A DNA stretch of 64,000 nt from Variovorax sp. J22G73. Lineage in GTDB: Bacteria; Pseudomonadota; Gammaproteobacteria; Burkholderiales; Burkholderiaceae_C. Within the stretch, counting starts at the first letter, position 1, and each line of letters begins with the position of its first letter. The position numbers and the translations under genes are program-made. The notes below the pieces were generated by a model. That model was not told the DNA's origin, made no database searches, and worked only from the letters and a program-made list of their open reading frames with translations. The stretch covers positions 806,001-870,000 of the forward strand of contig NZ_JASZYK010000002.1 of assembly GCF_030317035.1 (NCBI RefSeq), in the 5' to 3' direction. Positions 7,795-16,583 of this stretch are shown piece after piece.

Positions 7795-9375
7795 ATGAAC
7801 CCCAGCCCCCCGAACAGCGAGACCTCACCCGCGCCCCCCGCGCTGGTGCTGGACGGTGTCACCGTGCAGTACGACACCGTGAAGGCGCTGTCGAACGTGT
7901 CCATCGCCTTCGCGCAGGGGCAGATTCATGCGGTCGTCGGCCAGAACGGCGCGGGCAAGACCACCTTTGCCCGCGTGTGCTCCGGCCTGGTGAAACCCAC
8001 GCAAGGCCGCGTGCGCATCGGCGCGCACGACATTCGCACCGGCCACGTGAACGCCGCGCGCGCGGCGGGCGTGGAGCTGGTGCACCAGAGCTTTGCGCTG
8101 CCGGCCTCGTTCACCGTGGCGCAGGCCATGGAGTTCGGCTCCAGCCGGCACCGCGGCATCTTCACCTCGCGCCAGCTCGACAGGCGCTGGCAGGCGCACC
8201 TCGACGGCCTGGGCCTGTCGGTGAGCCCGCGCGAGCTCATTCGCAACCTGCCCATCGAAACGCAGCAGGGCATCGAGATTGCGCGCGCGCTGGTCACCGA
8301 CGCGCGCGTGCTCATCCTGGACGAACCCACCGCCGTGCTCGCGCCGGCCGGGGTGGAAACGCTGTTCGAGCGCATCCGCATCCTGAAGAAGCGCGGCGTG
8401 ACGGTCGTGCTCATCCTGCACAAGATCCGCGAGATGATGGCCATCGCCGACACCGTGAGCGTGCTGCGCCGCGGCGAGCACGTGAACGGCCCCGTGCCGT
8501 GCGCCGACACCAGCGCCGCCGAGCTGAGCCAATGGATCATGGGCGACGCCAAGGTGCAAACGCAGGTGCAAACGCAGGTTCAGGCCGAGGCATCCACGGC
8601 AAGCACGGCAACGCCGCCACGCAAGCTCGCCGCCCCCACCGTGCTGCGCCTGCACAAGCTCTCCACCCAGCCCGACGCCGAAGGCGCCGCGCTGGACGAC
8701 GTGAGCCTGGACATTCGCGCCGGAGAAATCATCGGCATCGCCGGTGTCGAAGGCAACGGACAGCGCACGCTGGTGCGCGCCATTGCCGCGCTGGCGCAAA
8801 CCGCCAGCGGCAGCATCGAGCTGGCGGGCCGCGACCTGACGCACAGCGACCTGGCCACGCGCCGCGCGGCGGGCCTTCGCATCATTCCCTTCGAACGCAA
8901 CGTGGAAGGCCTGTCGTTGAACAGCAGCCTGTGGGAGAACTGGTCGATGGGCCGGCTGCTGCAGGGCGGCCTGCTCTCCTTCGTGCGGCCTGCCAGGCTG
9001 CAGGCCGACTGCGACACCGCGCTCGTGCAATGGGACGTGCGCTACGCCCACTGCGGCCAGCCGGCCGGCTCACTCTCGGGCGGCAATGCGCAAAAGGTGA
9101 TCTTCGCGCGCGAGGTGGACGCCAGCGCGCGGCTCATCATTGCCGCGCAACCCACGCGCGGCCTCGACATCGGCGCCACCGCCGCAGTGTGGAAGGCGTT
9201 GCGCGACGCGCGCGACCGGGGCGCCGCGATCATCCTGATTTCTTCGGACCTCGACGAACTCTTCGACATCAACGACCGCGTGCTGGTCATGCTGCGCGGC
9301 AAGGTGGTGGGCGACTACGGCGCGCCCTTCGACCTGCGCGAGGTCGGCCAGGCGATGGTGGGAGCGCACGCATGA
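7795..9375 (+). CDS. ABC transporter ATP-binding protein, double-NBD sugar/nucleoside type
   Basis: 526 aa carrying two fused nucleotide-binding domains. NBD1 has Walker A GQNGAGKTTF (about 49-58) and Walker B VLILDEPTAVL but a degraded signature (NLPIETQQGIEIARAL). NBD2 has a degenerate Walker A, GVEGNGQRTL without the Lys, and a good signature LSGGNAQKVIFAREV with TRGLDIGATAAVW. This pairing of complementary defects is typical of the RbsA/YufO class. The interdomain linker holds a short DNA repeat encoding KVQTQVQTQVQ. The last 4 bases overlap the next ATG (ATGA), so translation is likely coupled. Confidence 0.92.
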   Translation: MNPSPPNSETSPAPPALVLDGVTVQYDTVKALSNVSIAFAQGQIHAVVGQNGAGKTTFARVCSGLVKPTQGRVRIGAHDIRTGHVNAARAAGVELVHQSFALPASFTVAQAMEFGSSRHRGIFTSRQLDRRWQAHLDGLGLSVSPRELIRNLPIETQQGIEIARALVTDARVLILDEPTAVLAPAGVETLFERIRILKKRGVTVVLILHKIREMMAIADTVSVLRRGEHVNGPVPCADTSAAELSQWIMGDAKVQTQVQTQVQAEASTASTATPPRKLAAPTVLRLHKLSTQPDAEGAALDDVSLDIRAGEIIGIAGVEGNGQRTLVRAIAALAQTASGSIELAGRDLTHSDLATRRAAGLRIIPFERNVEGLSLNSSLWENWSMGRLLQGGLLSFVRPARLQADCDTALVQWDVRYAHCGQPAGSLSGGNAQKVIFAREVDASARLIIAAQPTRGLDIGATAAVWKALRDARDRGAAIILISSDLDELFDINDRVLVMLRGKVVGDYGAPFDLREVGQAMVGAHA

Positions 9376-10430
9376 TGGCCAACACCTTCTCCGCCGCCCG
9401 CATGCTTCCGGTGCTTCGCGTCGTCGTGTTCGTGTGCTTCGCGCTGCTGCTGTGCGCGCTGGCGTTCTACAGCGCCGGGCTCGACGTGGGCGAGCTCTTT
9501 ACCGGCATCGTCGACGGAGCCTTCCTGCGCGAAGGCGCCCTCCACCAGGGCCTGCGCTGGGCGATGCCGCTGTTCATCACGGCGACGGGCGTGGCCATCG
9601 CGTTTCGCGCGGGCTTCTTCAACATCGGCGCGCAGGGGCAGTTCTACGTGGGCTCCATCCTGGCCGCGTTCACCGCCGAATGGCTGGGCGGCGCCCCGGC
9701 CTGGGTGGTGGTGTCGGGCTGCCTGCTCGCGGGTATGGTCGGTGGCGCGCTGTGGGCCCTGTGGCCGGGGCTGCTGCGGCTGCGCTCGGGCACCGACGAG
9801 GTCATCACCACGCTCATGGGCAACTTCCTGGCGGGGCTGCTGCTGGTGTACGTGACCTCGGGGCCGCTGAAAGACCCGTCGGGCTCGGGCCAGCAGGCCT
9901 CGAGCCGGCCCATTGCGGACGCCTACCGCATCTCTGATTCGCTGGGCGTGTCGCCGCTCATCTGCGCGCTCACGCTGGCGGTGCTGGTGCTGTCGTGGCT
10001 GCTGGCCAACCGCACGGCGCTGGGCATCGTGGCCAACCTGGCCGGGCGCAACCCGACCATGGTGGCATGGCAAGGCGCGCGGGTGAGCCGCATCGGGCTC
10101 TTCAGCTTCCTGGTGAGCGGCGCGCTCGCGGGGCTGGCCGGCAGCATCGAGCTGCTGGGCCCCAACGGGCGGCTGGCCAGCGGTTTTCTGCCGGCGCACG
10201 GGTTCACGGCCATCCTGATTGCACTGGTGGCGCAACTGTCTATCGTGGGCACGGCCGTGTCCGCCCTTTTCTTCGGCGCGCTGGCCTCGGCCGCGCTGTA
10301 CCTGCCGGTGATGGTGGGCATGCCGGCGGCGGCCATCGAGGTCATCAACGCGACCATTGCGCTGTTCATCACGTCGCGCGCCCGGTGGCTCGACAAGCTC
10401 TTCGCAAGAAACACCAGAAAGCCCGCATGA
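9372..10430 (+). CDS. ABC transporter permease (BPD_transp_2, YufP-like)
   Basis: 352 aa with about eight to ten hydrophobic membrane segments. It carries the family-specific stretch AIAFRAGFFNIGAQGQFYVG (about 75-94), FLVSGALAGLAGSIELLG and GFTAILIALVAQ. It starts inside the ATGA overlap with the ATPase gene and ends in an ATGA overlap with the second permease gene. The two permeases form the heterodimeric channel of the BMP-type importer. Confidence 0.92.
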   Translation: MMANTFSAARMLPVLRVVVFVCFALLLCALAFYSAGLDVGELFTGIVDGAFLREGALHQGLRWAMPLFITATGVAIAFRAGFFNIGAQGQFYVGSILAAFTAEWLGGAPAWVVVSGCLLAGMVGGALWALWPGLLRLRSGTDEVITTLMGNFLAGLLLVYVTSGPLKDPSGSGQQASSRPIADAYRISDSLGVSPLICALTLAVLVLSWLLANRTALGIVANLAGRNPTMVAWQGARVSRIGLFSFLVSGALAGLAGSIELLGPNGRLASGFLPAHGFTAILIALVAQLSIVGTAVSALFFGALASAALYLPVMVGMPAAAIEVINATIALFITSRARWLDKLFARNTRKPA

Positions 10431-11329
10431 CCGACACGCTGGTATCCATCCTCATTTCGGGCACGCCGCTCGTCTACGTCACGCTGGCGGGGGTGCTGGC
10501 GCAGCGCGCGGGCATCTGGAACCTCGGGCTGGAGGGGCTGATGATCGTCGGCAGCTGCGCGCTCATCGTCGGCATCGTGCAGACCGGCTCCTTCGTGCAG
10601 GCCATGCTCATCGCCGCCGCGCTGTGCGTGCTGGCTTCGGTGCTGCTGTGGTACGTGGTGGAGAAGCTCAAGGCCAACCCCATCATCGCGGGCCTGGGCC
10701 TCACCGGGCTGGGGCTGGGCGGCACGTCGCTCGCCATCCAGGCGCTGTACGACAGCGAAGCCACCGTGACCGCGCCCTTCGGCATTCCCAAGCTCAACAG
10801 CCTGTTCGATGCCGACCTGGGGCACCTGGGCGGCCTTTCGGTGTTCGTGCTGTTCATGCCCGTGGCCGTGTGGCTGGTGTGGCTGCTGCTGGAGCGCACG
10901 CGGCTGGGCCTGCAGATGTCGGCCTCGGGCGAGCACCCCTTCGCCGCGCGCAGCGTGGGCGTGAACCCCGCGCGCATGCGCCTGCTGGCGCTGGCGCTCG
11001 GTGGTGTGCTGTGCGCCATCGGCGGCGCGGAGCTGGCCGGCGGCAGCCTGCAGATCTTTTCGCAGAACATGACCGCGGGCCGCGGCTTCATGGCCTTCGC
11101 GGCCGTGATCTTCGGTGCCGGCAGCGCGCTGGGCGCCACCGCCGCCGCGTTGTTCTTCGCCATCGTCTCGGCCCTGGGCATCCGCGCGCAGCTGATGTAC
11201 GGCGGCGCCATCTCCAACGACCTGCTGCAGGCCCTGCCCTACCTGGCCACCGTCTTCGGCGTGTGGCTCAGCACCAAGCTGCGCGGCGGGCTGGGTTCCA
11301 TTCGCGGCACAGCCGAAATGCGGGACTGA
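10427..11329 (+). CDS. ABC transporter permease (BPD_transp_2, YufQ-like)
   Basis: 300 aa, the shorter second permease. The motif RAGIWNLGLEGLMIVGSCAL (about 23-42) is the counterpart of the NIGAQGQ element of the first permease, and the protein is largely transmembrane. It overlaps the preceding gene by 4 bases and is followed 3 bases later by the amidohydrolase. The two permease genes are paralogues with the same hydrophobic layout. Confidence 0.92.
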   Translation: MTDTLVSILISGTPLVYVTLAGVLAQRAGIWNLGLEGLMIVGSCALIVGIVQTGSFVQAMLIAAALCVLASVLLWYVVEKLKANPIIAGLGLTGLGLGGTSLAIQALYDSEATVTAPFGIPKLNSLFDADLGHLGGLSVFVLFMPVAVWLVWLLLERTRLGLQMSASGEHPFAARSVGVNPARMRLLALALGGVLCAIGGAELAGGSLQIFSQNMTAGRGFMAFAAVIFGAGSALGATAAALFFAIVSALGIRAQLMYGGAISNDLLQALPYLATVFGVWLSTKLRGGLGSIRGTAEMRD

Positions 11330-11332
11330 CCG

Positions 11333-12838
11333 ATGCCACTGAGCGCGACCCTCATCCGCGGCGCCGAAGTGCTCGCCGTGGGCGGCCCGCAGGGCCGAAG
11401 TCCCGTGCGCGCCGACGTGCTGGTGCAGCACGGCAAGATCACCGCCATCGGCGACAACCTTGCGTTGCCCGACGCGTACGACCTCATCGAAGGCCGCGGC
11501 AAGCTGCTGATGCCCGGCCTGGTCAACGCCCACACCCACTCGAGCGAAACCTTCTTCAAGGGCCGCTACGAGCGCATGCCGCTGGAGCTGTGGCTGCTGT
11601 ACGCGTACACCTACCTTTCGGGCAGCGCCATTGGCGACCGTCTGCTGTACCTGCGCACCCAGCTGCTGGCCATGCAGTCGCTGAAAAACGGCGTGACCAC
11701 GCTGTGCGACGACTTCTTCGACCCCATGGCCCACAGCATCGACCGGCTGGGCATCGTCTTCAAGGCCTATGCCGACGCGGGCATTCGCGCCAACGTGTCC
11801 AGCGCCGTGCTGAACACGCCCGTGCTCGACGCCACGCCCTTCGGCCACGAGGTGTTTCCCGAGCACCTGTGCGCGCAGCTGAAGTTCGGCGCGCCCACCA
11901 CCGCGGCCGAGTACACCGCCTACTGCCGGGAGGCGTTCCGCCGGTTCCACGGGCAGGCCGAAGGGCGCATGCGCTTCGCCATCACGCCGTCGGCGCCGCA
12001 GCGCTGCACCACCGACATGTTGCAGGCCTGCCACGCGCTGGCCGTGCAGCACGGCGTGCCGCTGCACACCCATCTGCTCGAAACCCAGGTGCAGGCCGTG
12101 GCCGGGCAGATGTTCTACGGCAAGACCCTGCTCGCGCACATGCACGACATCGGCGTGCTCGACCAGCACGCCACCTTCGCGCACGCCATCTGGATCACCG
12201 ACGCCGACATCGCGCGCATGGGCGATGCCGCCTGCTCGGTGGTGCACAACCCGCTGAGCAACCTGAAGCTGGGCTCGGGCCTGGCGCCCGTGCGCAAGCT
12301 GCTGGACGCGGGCGTCGCCATCGGCCTGGGCACCGACGGCCTTTCTTCGAACGACAGCGCGCGCGTGTTCGACCTGATGCGCTTCGCCGCGCTGATGCAC
12401 AACGTGAACGGCACCGACCCCGCGCAATGGCTGGGCGCCTTCGAGGTGCTGAAGATGGCCACGCTCGGCGGCGCGCGCACCGCCATGCTCGACGACGCCA
12501 CCGGCTCCATCGAGGTCGGCAAGGCCGCCGACCTGGTGCTGCTCGACCTGGCCAACGACAACCTCCGCCCGCGCAACGACCTGGTGAAACAGCTCGCCTA
12601 CTGCGAGAACGGCAACGCCATCGAGCTGGTGATGGTCGGCGGCCACATCGTGTTCTGCGACGGCCAGCTCACCACCGTGCGCGAGCACGAGGTGTGGGCC
12701 GAGCTCGACGAGCTGCTGCCCGCGTACCTGGAAGAGCACGGCCGCTGGGAGGTGGCCAACCAGGTGTTCGAGCCTTACTTTGCGGAGGTCATTCGACGGT
12801 GCAAGGACATTGACGTGGGGGTACGGCGCTACGCCTGA
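11333..12838 (+). CDS. Amidohydrolase / nucleobase-type deaminase (TRZ/ATZ-SAH deaminase class)
   Basis: 501 aa with a composite N- and C-terminal beta-sandwich around a metal-dependent TIM barrel. Metal ligands: NAHTHSSETFF (His 67 and 69), a mid-barrel His in PLHTHLLETQ, HAIWITD, and the Asp of LGTDGLSSND. ASIEVGKAADLVLLDL-type residues mark the returning sandwich domain. Relatives deaminate purines, pyrimidines or triazines (guanine, cytosine, S-adenosylhomocysteine, chlorotriazines). Together with the importer this suggests the imported compound is an aminated N-heterocycle, an inference. Last gene of the operon. Confidence 0.87.
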   Translation: MPLSATLIRGAEVLAVGGPQGRSPVRADVLVQHGKITAIGDNLALPDAYDLIEGRGKLLMPGLVNAHTHSSETFFKGRYERMPLELWLLYAYTYLSGSAIGDRLLYLRTQLLAMQSLKNGVTTLCDDFFDPMAHSIDRLGIVFKAYADAGIRANVSSAVLNTPVLDATPFGHEVFPEHLCAQLKFGAPTTAAEYTAYCREAFRRFHGQAEGRMRFAITPSAPQRCTTDMLQACHALAVQHGVPLHTHLLETQVQAVAGQMFYGKTLLAHMHDIGVLDQHATFAHAIWITDADIARMGDAACSVVHNPLSNLKLGSGLAPVRKLLDAGVAIGLGTDGLSSNDSARVFDLMRFAALMHNVNGTDPAQWLGAFEVLKMATLGGARTAMLDDATGSIEVGKAADLVLLDLANDNLRPRNDLVKQLAYCENGNAIELVMVGGHIVFCDGQLTTVREHEVWAELDELLPAYLEEHGRWEVANQVFEPYFAEVIRRCKDIDVGVRRYA

Positions 12839-12870
12839 AGGGCCGCTTCAGTCCCGGCCAGCCCATCCCG

Positions 12871-13701
12871 CTAGCCCCACGTCAGCGGATCCAGCCCCAG
12901 GTAGAACGCGAGCCGCCCGTCATCAGGCTCGCCGATGCCAAGCACCTCGAACAGTCGGACACGCGCCGCTTGCGCCTGCGCCGCATCGGCCCAGCTCTCG
13001 CGCGCGTTCGCCACGAACAGGGCCAGATCGACATACGGGTCGGCCACGCCGAGCCGGCCCAGGTCGATGAGGCCCGTGCAGCGCAGCGTGCCGGGGTCGA
13101 CCATGAAGTTGGGCATGCACGCGTCGCCATGGCACACGACGCGCTCGCGCGCCTCCTGCGCGAGCCGCTCGGGCAACTGCGCGCGCAGCGCGTCGAGCAA
13201 CTGTTGCGGCGGCGTGTGCCGGTCTTCGGGCGCGAGAAAGTCGGGGTTCACCGCGCCACGCGCGACCACGTCCGCGGCGCGCGCGAACATGCCGGAAAGG
13301 CTGCGCACAAAAGGGCAACCCGTGACCGGCACCGCATGCAGCGCCTGCAGCCTTTGCGCCATCGACGGCCATGCCGTCAGCAGGTCGGCGCCCGACAACG
13401 CGCTCGCGGGCACGCCCGGCACCGCGCTGGTGACCAGGCAGGCACCCTCGGGCGCGGTGCGCCAGTCGAGCACCTGCGCGCAGCTCAGCCCGAAAGGCGC
13501 GAGCCACTCGTTGCGGCGGCGCTCTTCGTTCAGCGATTCGGCACCATGCGCCGCGGCCACCTTGGCGAAGGCAAGGCCGTCGCTGCGCTTGTAGATGAAG
13601 TCGCCAGACTCGCCCTGCTGCGTGGCGACCCACGTGATGCCCAGGGGCAACGAAGGCAGCAAGGGCTTGTGGTTCACGGGTGCATCGGGTTGATGAGGCA
13701 T
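12871..13701 (-). CDS. Aminoglycoside phosphotransferase-family protein, APH(3'')-like
   Basis: 276 aa. The APH catalytic loop VCHGDACMPNFMVD (about 188-201) supplies the catalytic Asp and Asn, followed by the metal-binding segment LIDLGRLGVADPYVDLAL, which matches the APH(3'') streptomycin kinase subgroup better than APH(3'). The N-terminal lobe has GESGDFIYKRSDGLAFAKVA with an ATP-anchoring Lys. No mobile element is adjacent, so it is probably a chromosomal homologue rather than an acquired resistance gene; whether it confers resistance cannot be read from the sequence. It converges on the amidohydrolase gene. Confidence 0.82.
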   Translation of the reverse strand: MPHQPDAPVNHKPLLPSLPLGITWVATQQGESGDFIYKRSDGLAFAKVAAAHGAESLNEERRRNEWLAPFGLSCAQVLDWRTAPEGACLVTSAVPGVPASALSGADLLTAWPSMAQRLQALHAVPVTGCPFVRSLSGMFARAADVVARGAVNPDFLAPEDRHTPPQQLLDALRAQLPERLAQEARERVVCHGDACMPNFMVDPGTLRCTGLIDLGRLGVADPYVDLALFVANARESWADAAQAQAARVRLFEVLGIGEPDDGRLAFYLGLDPLTWG

Positions 13702-13770
13702 GGGGCTGGATAGAGTGACGCCGGCCCCTGCAATCTATCCACTCTCTCTTCAACGCCCCCCAATACACCC

Positions 13771-14163
13771 ATGAAGTTCGGCTACACCATCGCCTACGTT
13801 CCCGACGTCGCCCAGTCCGTGCAATTCTTCGAGCGGGCCTTCGGTTTCGCGACGCGCTTTCTTCACGAGTCAGGCACCTACGGCGAGCTGGAAACGGGCG
13901 AGACCGCGCTCGCCTTTGCGTCGCACGAACTCGCCGAATCGAACTTTGCGCAGGGCCATGTGGCCGCGTCCGATTCGGCCCAGCCGCTGGGCATGGAGCT
14001 TGGCTTCGTCACGCCCGACGTGGCCGCGGCGCATGCGCGTGCCGTGGCCGCCGGCGCGGTGGAACTGTCAGCGCCCGTGACCAAGCCGTGGGGCCAGGTC
14101 GTGTCGTATGTGCGTTGCCCCGATGGCTTGCTGGTGGAGCTGTGCTCGCCCATCGGCGGCTGA
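13771..14163 (+). CDS. VOC-superfamily (glyoxalase/bleomycin-resistance-like) protein
   Basis: 130 aa with paired beta-alpha-beta-beta-beta modules: MKFGYTIAYVPDVAQSVQFF at the N-terminus, YGELETGETALAF, then GFVTPDVAAAHARAVAAGA and VVSYVRCPDGLLVELCSPIG at the C-terminus. The closing Glu in LLVELCSP is the usual metal-ligand position. Single-domain members act as dimers; substrate unknown. Transcribed away from the APH gene across a 69-bp gap. Confidence 0.83.
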   Translation: MKFGYTIAYVPDVAQSVQFFERAFGFATRFLHESGTYGELETGETALAFASHELAESNFAQGHVAASDSAQPLGMELGFVTPDVAAAHARAVAAGAVELSAPVTKPWGQVVSYVRCPDGLLVELCSPIGG

Positions 14164-14298
14164 ATGGCTTGACGCTCGGCGGAGCCGGCCGGGGCGTTGC
14201 TGAAGCACCGCCCTCCTACACCGGCCTGACGCACGCCGCTTCTAAGATGCCCGCTGGCCACACCGGCCGCACCGACCACCCACACCGGAGCGCAGCGC

Positions 14299-14931
14299 AT
14301 GTCACACCCCGTCTACCTGTCGAGCTCGCCCCTGCCGCGCATGCCCGAGGGCAGCCGCAACGAATGGCAGGGCTTTTTCGGCGACGGTGCCGAGCTGGAA
14401 GCCAACGCCTTCTTGCCGCTGTTCTGGCGGGCCATGTTCACTGAAGAAGACATTCGGCACGCGCGCTTTGTCGACGCCTACGACATCGACGACGAAGACG
14501 CCGCCATCGAGCGTGAGGAGTGCCTGGACGACTTCGGCCCCGACGCCAGCTACCCCTACCTGGTCACCGACAGCGCCACCGCCGTGCAGCGGCTGGCCGC
14601 GCGCCGCGAGGGCATGGTCAGCGCCATCGGCGAGCGCTACCGGCCGATGTATGAAGCCTTCGAGCTGTTCGTCGCGCAGCGCTACCCGCAGCACATCTTG
14701 CTGCGCACCCAGGGCCTGCCCGACGTGGCCGATGCCGAGCCCGGCCTGCGCAGCGAACTGGCCGAAACCGACCGCCTGAAAGACAGCCCGGCGCTCGCCG
14801 ACCTGATGCGCGACCTGCAGCGCCACGACACCGATGCGATATGGACATTGGCCGGCCTGGGCTCCTCGCCCGGCGAGGCGTGGCCCACGCCGGCGCTGAG
14901 GGAGCGCTTCGCGGACCCGAGGCGGCGCTGA
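14299..14931 (+). CDS. Conserved hypothetical acidic protein
   Basis: 210 aa, soluble and acidic, with no recognised domain. The N-terminus contains RNEWQGFFGDGAELEANAF; an Asp/Glu-rich centre (DAYDIDDEDAAIEREECLDD) is followed by helical segments. No signal peptide or membrane helix is visible. GGAG lies about 10 bases before the ATG. Codon use matches the surrounding high-GC genes. Confidence 0.7.
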   Translation: MSHPVYLSSSPLPRMPEGSRNEWQGFFGDGAELEANAFLPLFWRAMFTEEDIRHARFVDAYDIDDEDAAIEREECLDDFGPDASYPYLVTDSATAVQRLAARREGMVSAIGERYRPMYEAFELFVAQRYPQHILLRTQGLPDVADAEPGLRSELAETDRLKDSPALADLMRDLQRHDTDAIWTLAGLGSSPGEAWPTPALRERFADPRRR

Positions 14932-14960
14932 CCGGCGGGTCAGCAGACACACCCCGCCAG

Positions 14961-15191
14961 CTAACGGGCCGAGAAGCTCGCGAGCATTCCCGATTCCTCG
15001 TGCGCGAACCATCGGAACACGTGCGAGCGGTAGTCTTGCGTGGTTCGCATGTGGAGGAAGCCGGCTTGCGCGCAACCCTGTTCATCGACCGGGATGCCGG
15101 CGGCGCGCAGCGCGACGATGGCCTCGTCGGGCGCCGTGTCGCGCGGGAGCTTCAGGGTAATGGTCGCGTTGTGCCATGTAGACCTGTCCAT
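14961..15191 (-). CDS. Small hypothetical protein
   Basis: 76 aa, unrecognised. The ATG is preceded by GGAAGG with short spacing. The sequence reads like a compact alpha/beta domain (ATITLKLPRDTAPDEAIVAL, then HMRTTQDYRSHVFRWFAHEE). It faces the preceding gene tail to tail. Retained because of codon quality and the ribosome-binding site. Confidence 0.55.
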   Translation of the reverse strand: MDRSTWHNATITLKLPRDTAPDEAIVALRAAGIPVDEQGCAQAGFLHMRTTQDYRSHVFRWFAHEESGMLASFSAR

Positions 15192-15239
15192 CGCCTTCCC
15201 CCTGGGGTTTGGATGCGCAAGTAAATCGCGCCGCCCCGT

Positions 15240-15578
15240 TCAGCGCAATACATCTTTTGTGGGATTCCACAGGGGCGCTGATGGCCTGTTGGATGGTCTT
15301 TTGGACGGCTTGTTGGACGGCCGTGCGAACGGGCCCGGCCCACCGCGCGGCGCCTCGACAAGGCGCTTGCCGCCCTTGCCACCGTGCTCGCCCTTCTCCA
15401 TCTCGGGCTCGCGCCGCTCGATCCACCAGCGCACCAGCGCATCCATCGCCTGCGCGTTCGCGGCCATCTCGTCGAGCAGGCTTCGCGTGCGCGGGGAGTC
15501 GGGCAACCATGCCGAACGAACTAGGTGTTTTCCGCCATGCGCGAGCACGTAGTCGACGCAAAGCCGCAACTCGGTCAT
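15240..15578 (-). CDS. Small hypothetical protein with Pro/Ser/Arg repeat tail
   Basis: 112 aa from the ATG at 15578; a GTG 72 bases upstream is possible. The N-terminal part (MTELRLCVDYVLAHGGKHLV, then LLDEMAANAQAMDALVRWWI) is helical. The C-terminal tail is low complexity, with PSNKPSKRPSNRPS encoded by imperfect 12-base repeats at about 15285-15325. No family is recognised, and no strong ribosome-binding site is visible for the chosen start. Confidence 0.45.
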   Translation of the reverse strand: MTELRLCVDYVLAHGGKHLVRSAWLPDSPRTRSLLDEMAANAQAMDALVRWWIERREPEMEKGEHGGKGGKRLVEAPRGGPGPFARPSNKPSKRPSNRPSAPLWNPTKDVLR

Positions 15579-15643
15579 GCCGGCCGCCAGCGGAAAAGAA
15601 ATGGGTTCACGGCTGACTCCTTGACTTGCCCCTGTGGCGCCAC

Positions 15644-15667
15644 GAAGCACTGGCCCTGCAGTGCTTC
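15644..15667. other. Short perfect inverted repeat
   Basis: GAAGCACTG and CAGTGCTTC are perfect 9-bp arms around a 6-base loop (GCCCTG). There is no T-run on either side, so it is not a standard terminator. It lies just upstream of the minus-strand gene starting at 15578. Apart from this repeat I see no supportable gene or site in 15579-16163. Confidence 0.4.
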
Positions 15668-16163
15668 CCTTCTAGGGCGAAGCCGCGACGCGGCGTGCAG
15701 GACAACGCCGCCTGTGGTGGGCTTTGTTCGGGCGTTTGATCGGCTCCTGCTGGGCTTCTTTTGGCGCTTGCCAGGTCTTGGGTGGCAAACCGCAGGTGCG
15801 TGGCAAGTCGATTTCCGCGCCCGGCGCGCTGCCCGGTGACTGTGTTTGTGGATGGTGAATTTCGGGTTTGGAAGATGGCCGATTGCAACCTGGCAAGCGC
15901 TTGCCTTTCCGTGGCCAAAACGACCTTCACGCCGCAGCGCCGAAGCTGCATTTGTTGGCGTGAATCGAGACTTCGTGATGCGTGCGACGGTCACACGACG
16001 CTCGCTCTTGCCTACAGTGAATGCCCCTGCCACTCAAAACCCCGTCAAGGGAAACAAGGAAGGTGCCACTCACGACACAGACAAATCACTGAATGAAGAA
16101 CTGCTTGCCTCGCGGCAGGTTGTCGGTGCGAAAGCAGCGATGCAGATGCGAGGTATCAAAGGC

Positions 16164-16195
16164 GACGGCCGGGGTGTACCACCACCCCGACCGTC
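16164..16195 (+). promoter_or_regulatory. Strong leader hairpin before a small gene
   Basis: GACGGcCGGGGTG and CACCCCGaCCGTC form 12 base pairs with one mismatch around the loop TACCAC. It ends 41 bases upstream of the ATG at 16237 and lacks a T-run. It could be a transcript leader structure, a protein-binding palindrome or a weak terminator of something upstream. No known RNA class is recognised. Confidence 0.4.
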
Positions 16196-16236
16196 TAACC
16201 AAAGACGTGCACTTACCTCTAAAGGACCGCACAAAA

Positions 16237-16515
16237 ATGGCTACCAAGACTATAGCCCGGCCACCCACGCCCGGAGCTTCCGAAGACAGCGCCAAAGCCA
16301 CCCCTGACGCGGCGGATCTTCTTGAAAACACCCTCTCCCAGCTCGAAGCACTCCTGTGGGTCTGCTATGGGCAAGACATCGACTGGTGCAACGGGACAGG
16401 GCCTCGACAACTGGACAACCTGCTTTGGCTCGCGGCTGATCTGGCGCGCAAGGCCGGGGAGTTGTTTCAGGTGAACGAGACGGCGCGCAAGGGTGCGTCG
16501 GGGACTGGCGGGTAA
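16237..16515 (+). CDS. Small hypothetical protein (DUF3077/DUF6124-like helical type)
   Basis: 92 aa. AAAGGA lies 10 bases upstream of the ATG, and this start is preferred over upstream in-frame ones. A disordered Thr/Pro/Ala start is followed by an amphipathic region with NTLSQLEALLWVCYGQDIDW and LLWLAADLARKAGELFQ. The latter resembles the C-terminal helix of small DUF3077/DUF6124 proteins common in pseudomonads; that similarity is from memory and weak. Function unknown. Confidence 0.55.
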   Translation: MATKTIARPPTPGASEDSAKATPDAADLLENTLSQLEALLWVCYGQDIDWCNGTGPRQLDNLLWLAADLARKAGELFQVNETARKGASGTGG

Positions 16516-16583
16516 GGCTGGTCTGGCGGGCTGTGGATTCGCAGTCCGCCATTTGAGCGGTCATTGAACCGCGGTCGAGTCGA

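Noticed and set aside
9923..12739. A 938-codon minus-strand open frame opposite the permease and amidohydrolase genes
   Set aside because: His/Gln/Arg-rich shadow frame with no domain; the sense strand holds well-recognised genes.
12871..13701. Reading the APH-like gene as an acquired antibiotic-resistance determinant
   Set aside because: No transposon, integron or composition change is present; a housekeeping homologue is more likely.
15281..15325. Short repeats considered as a CRISPR-like array
   Set aside because: The units are only about 12 bases, imperfect, without spacers, and encode a Pro/Ser/Arg tail.
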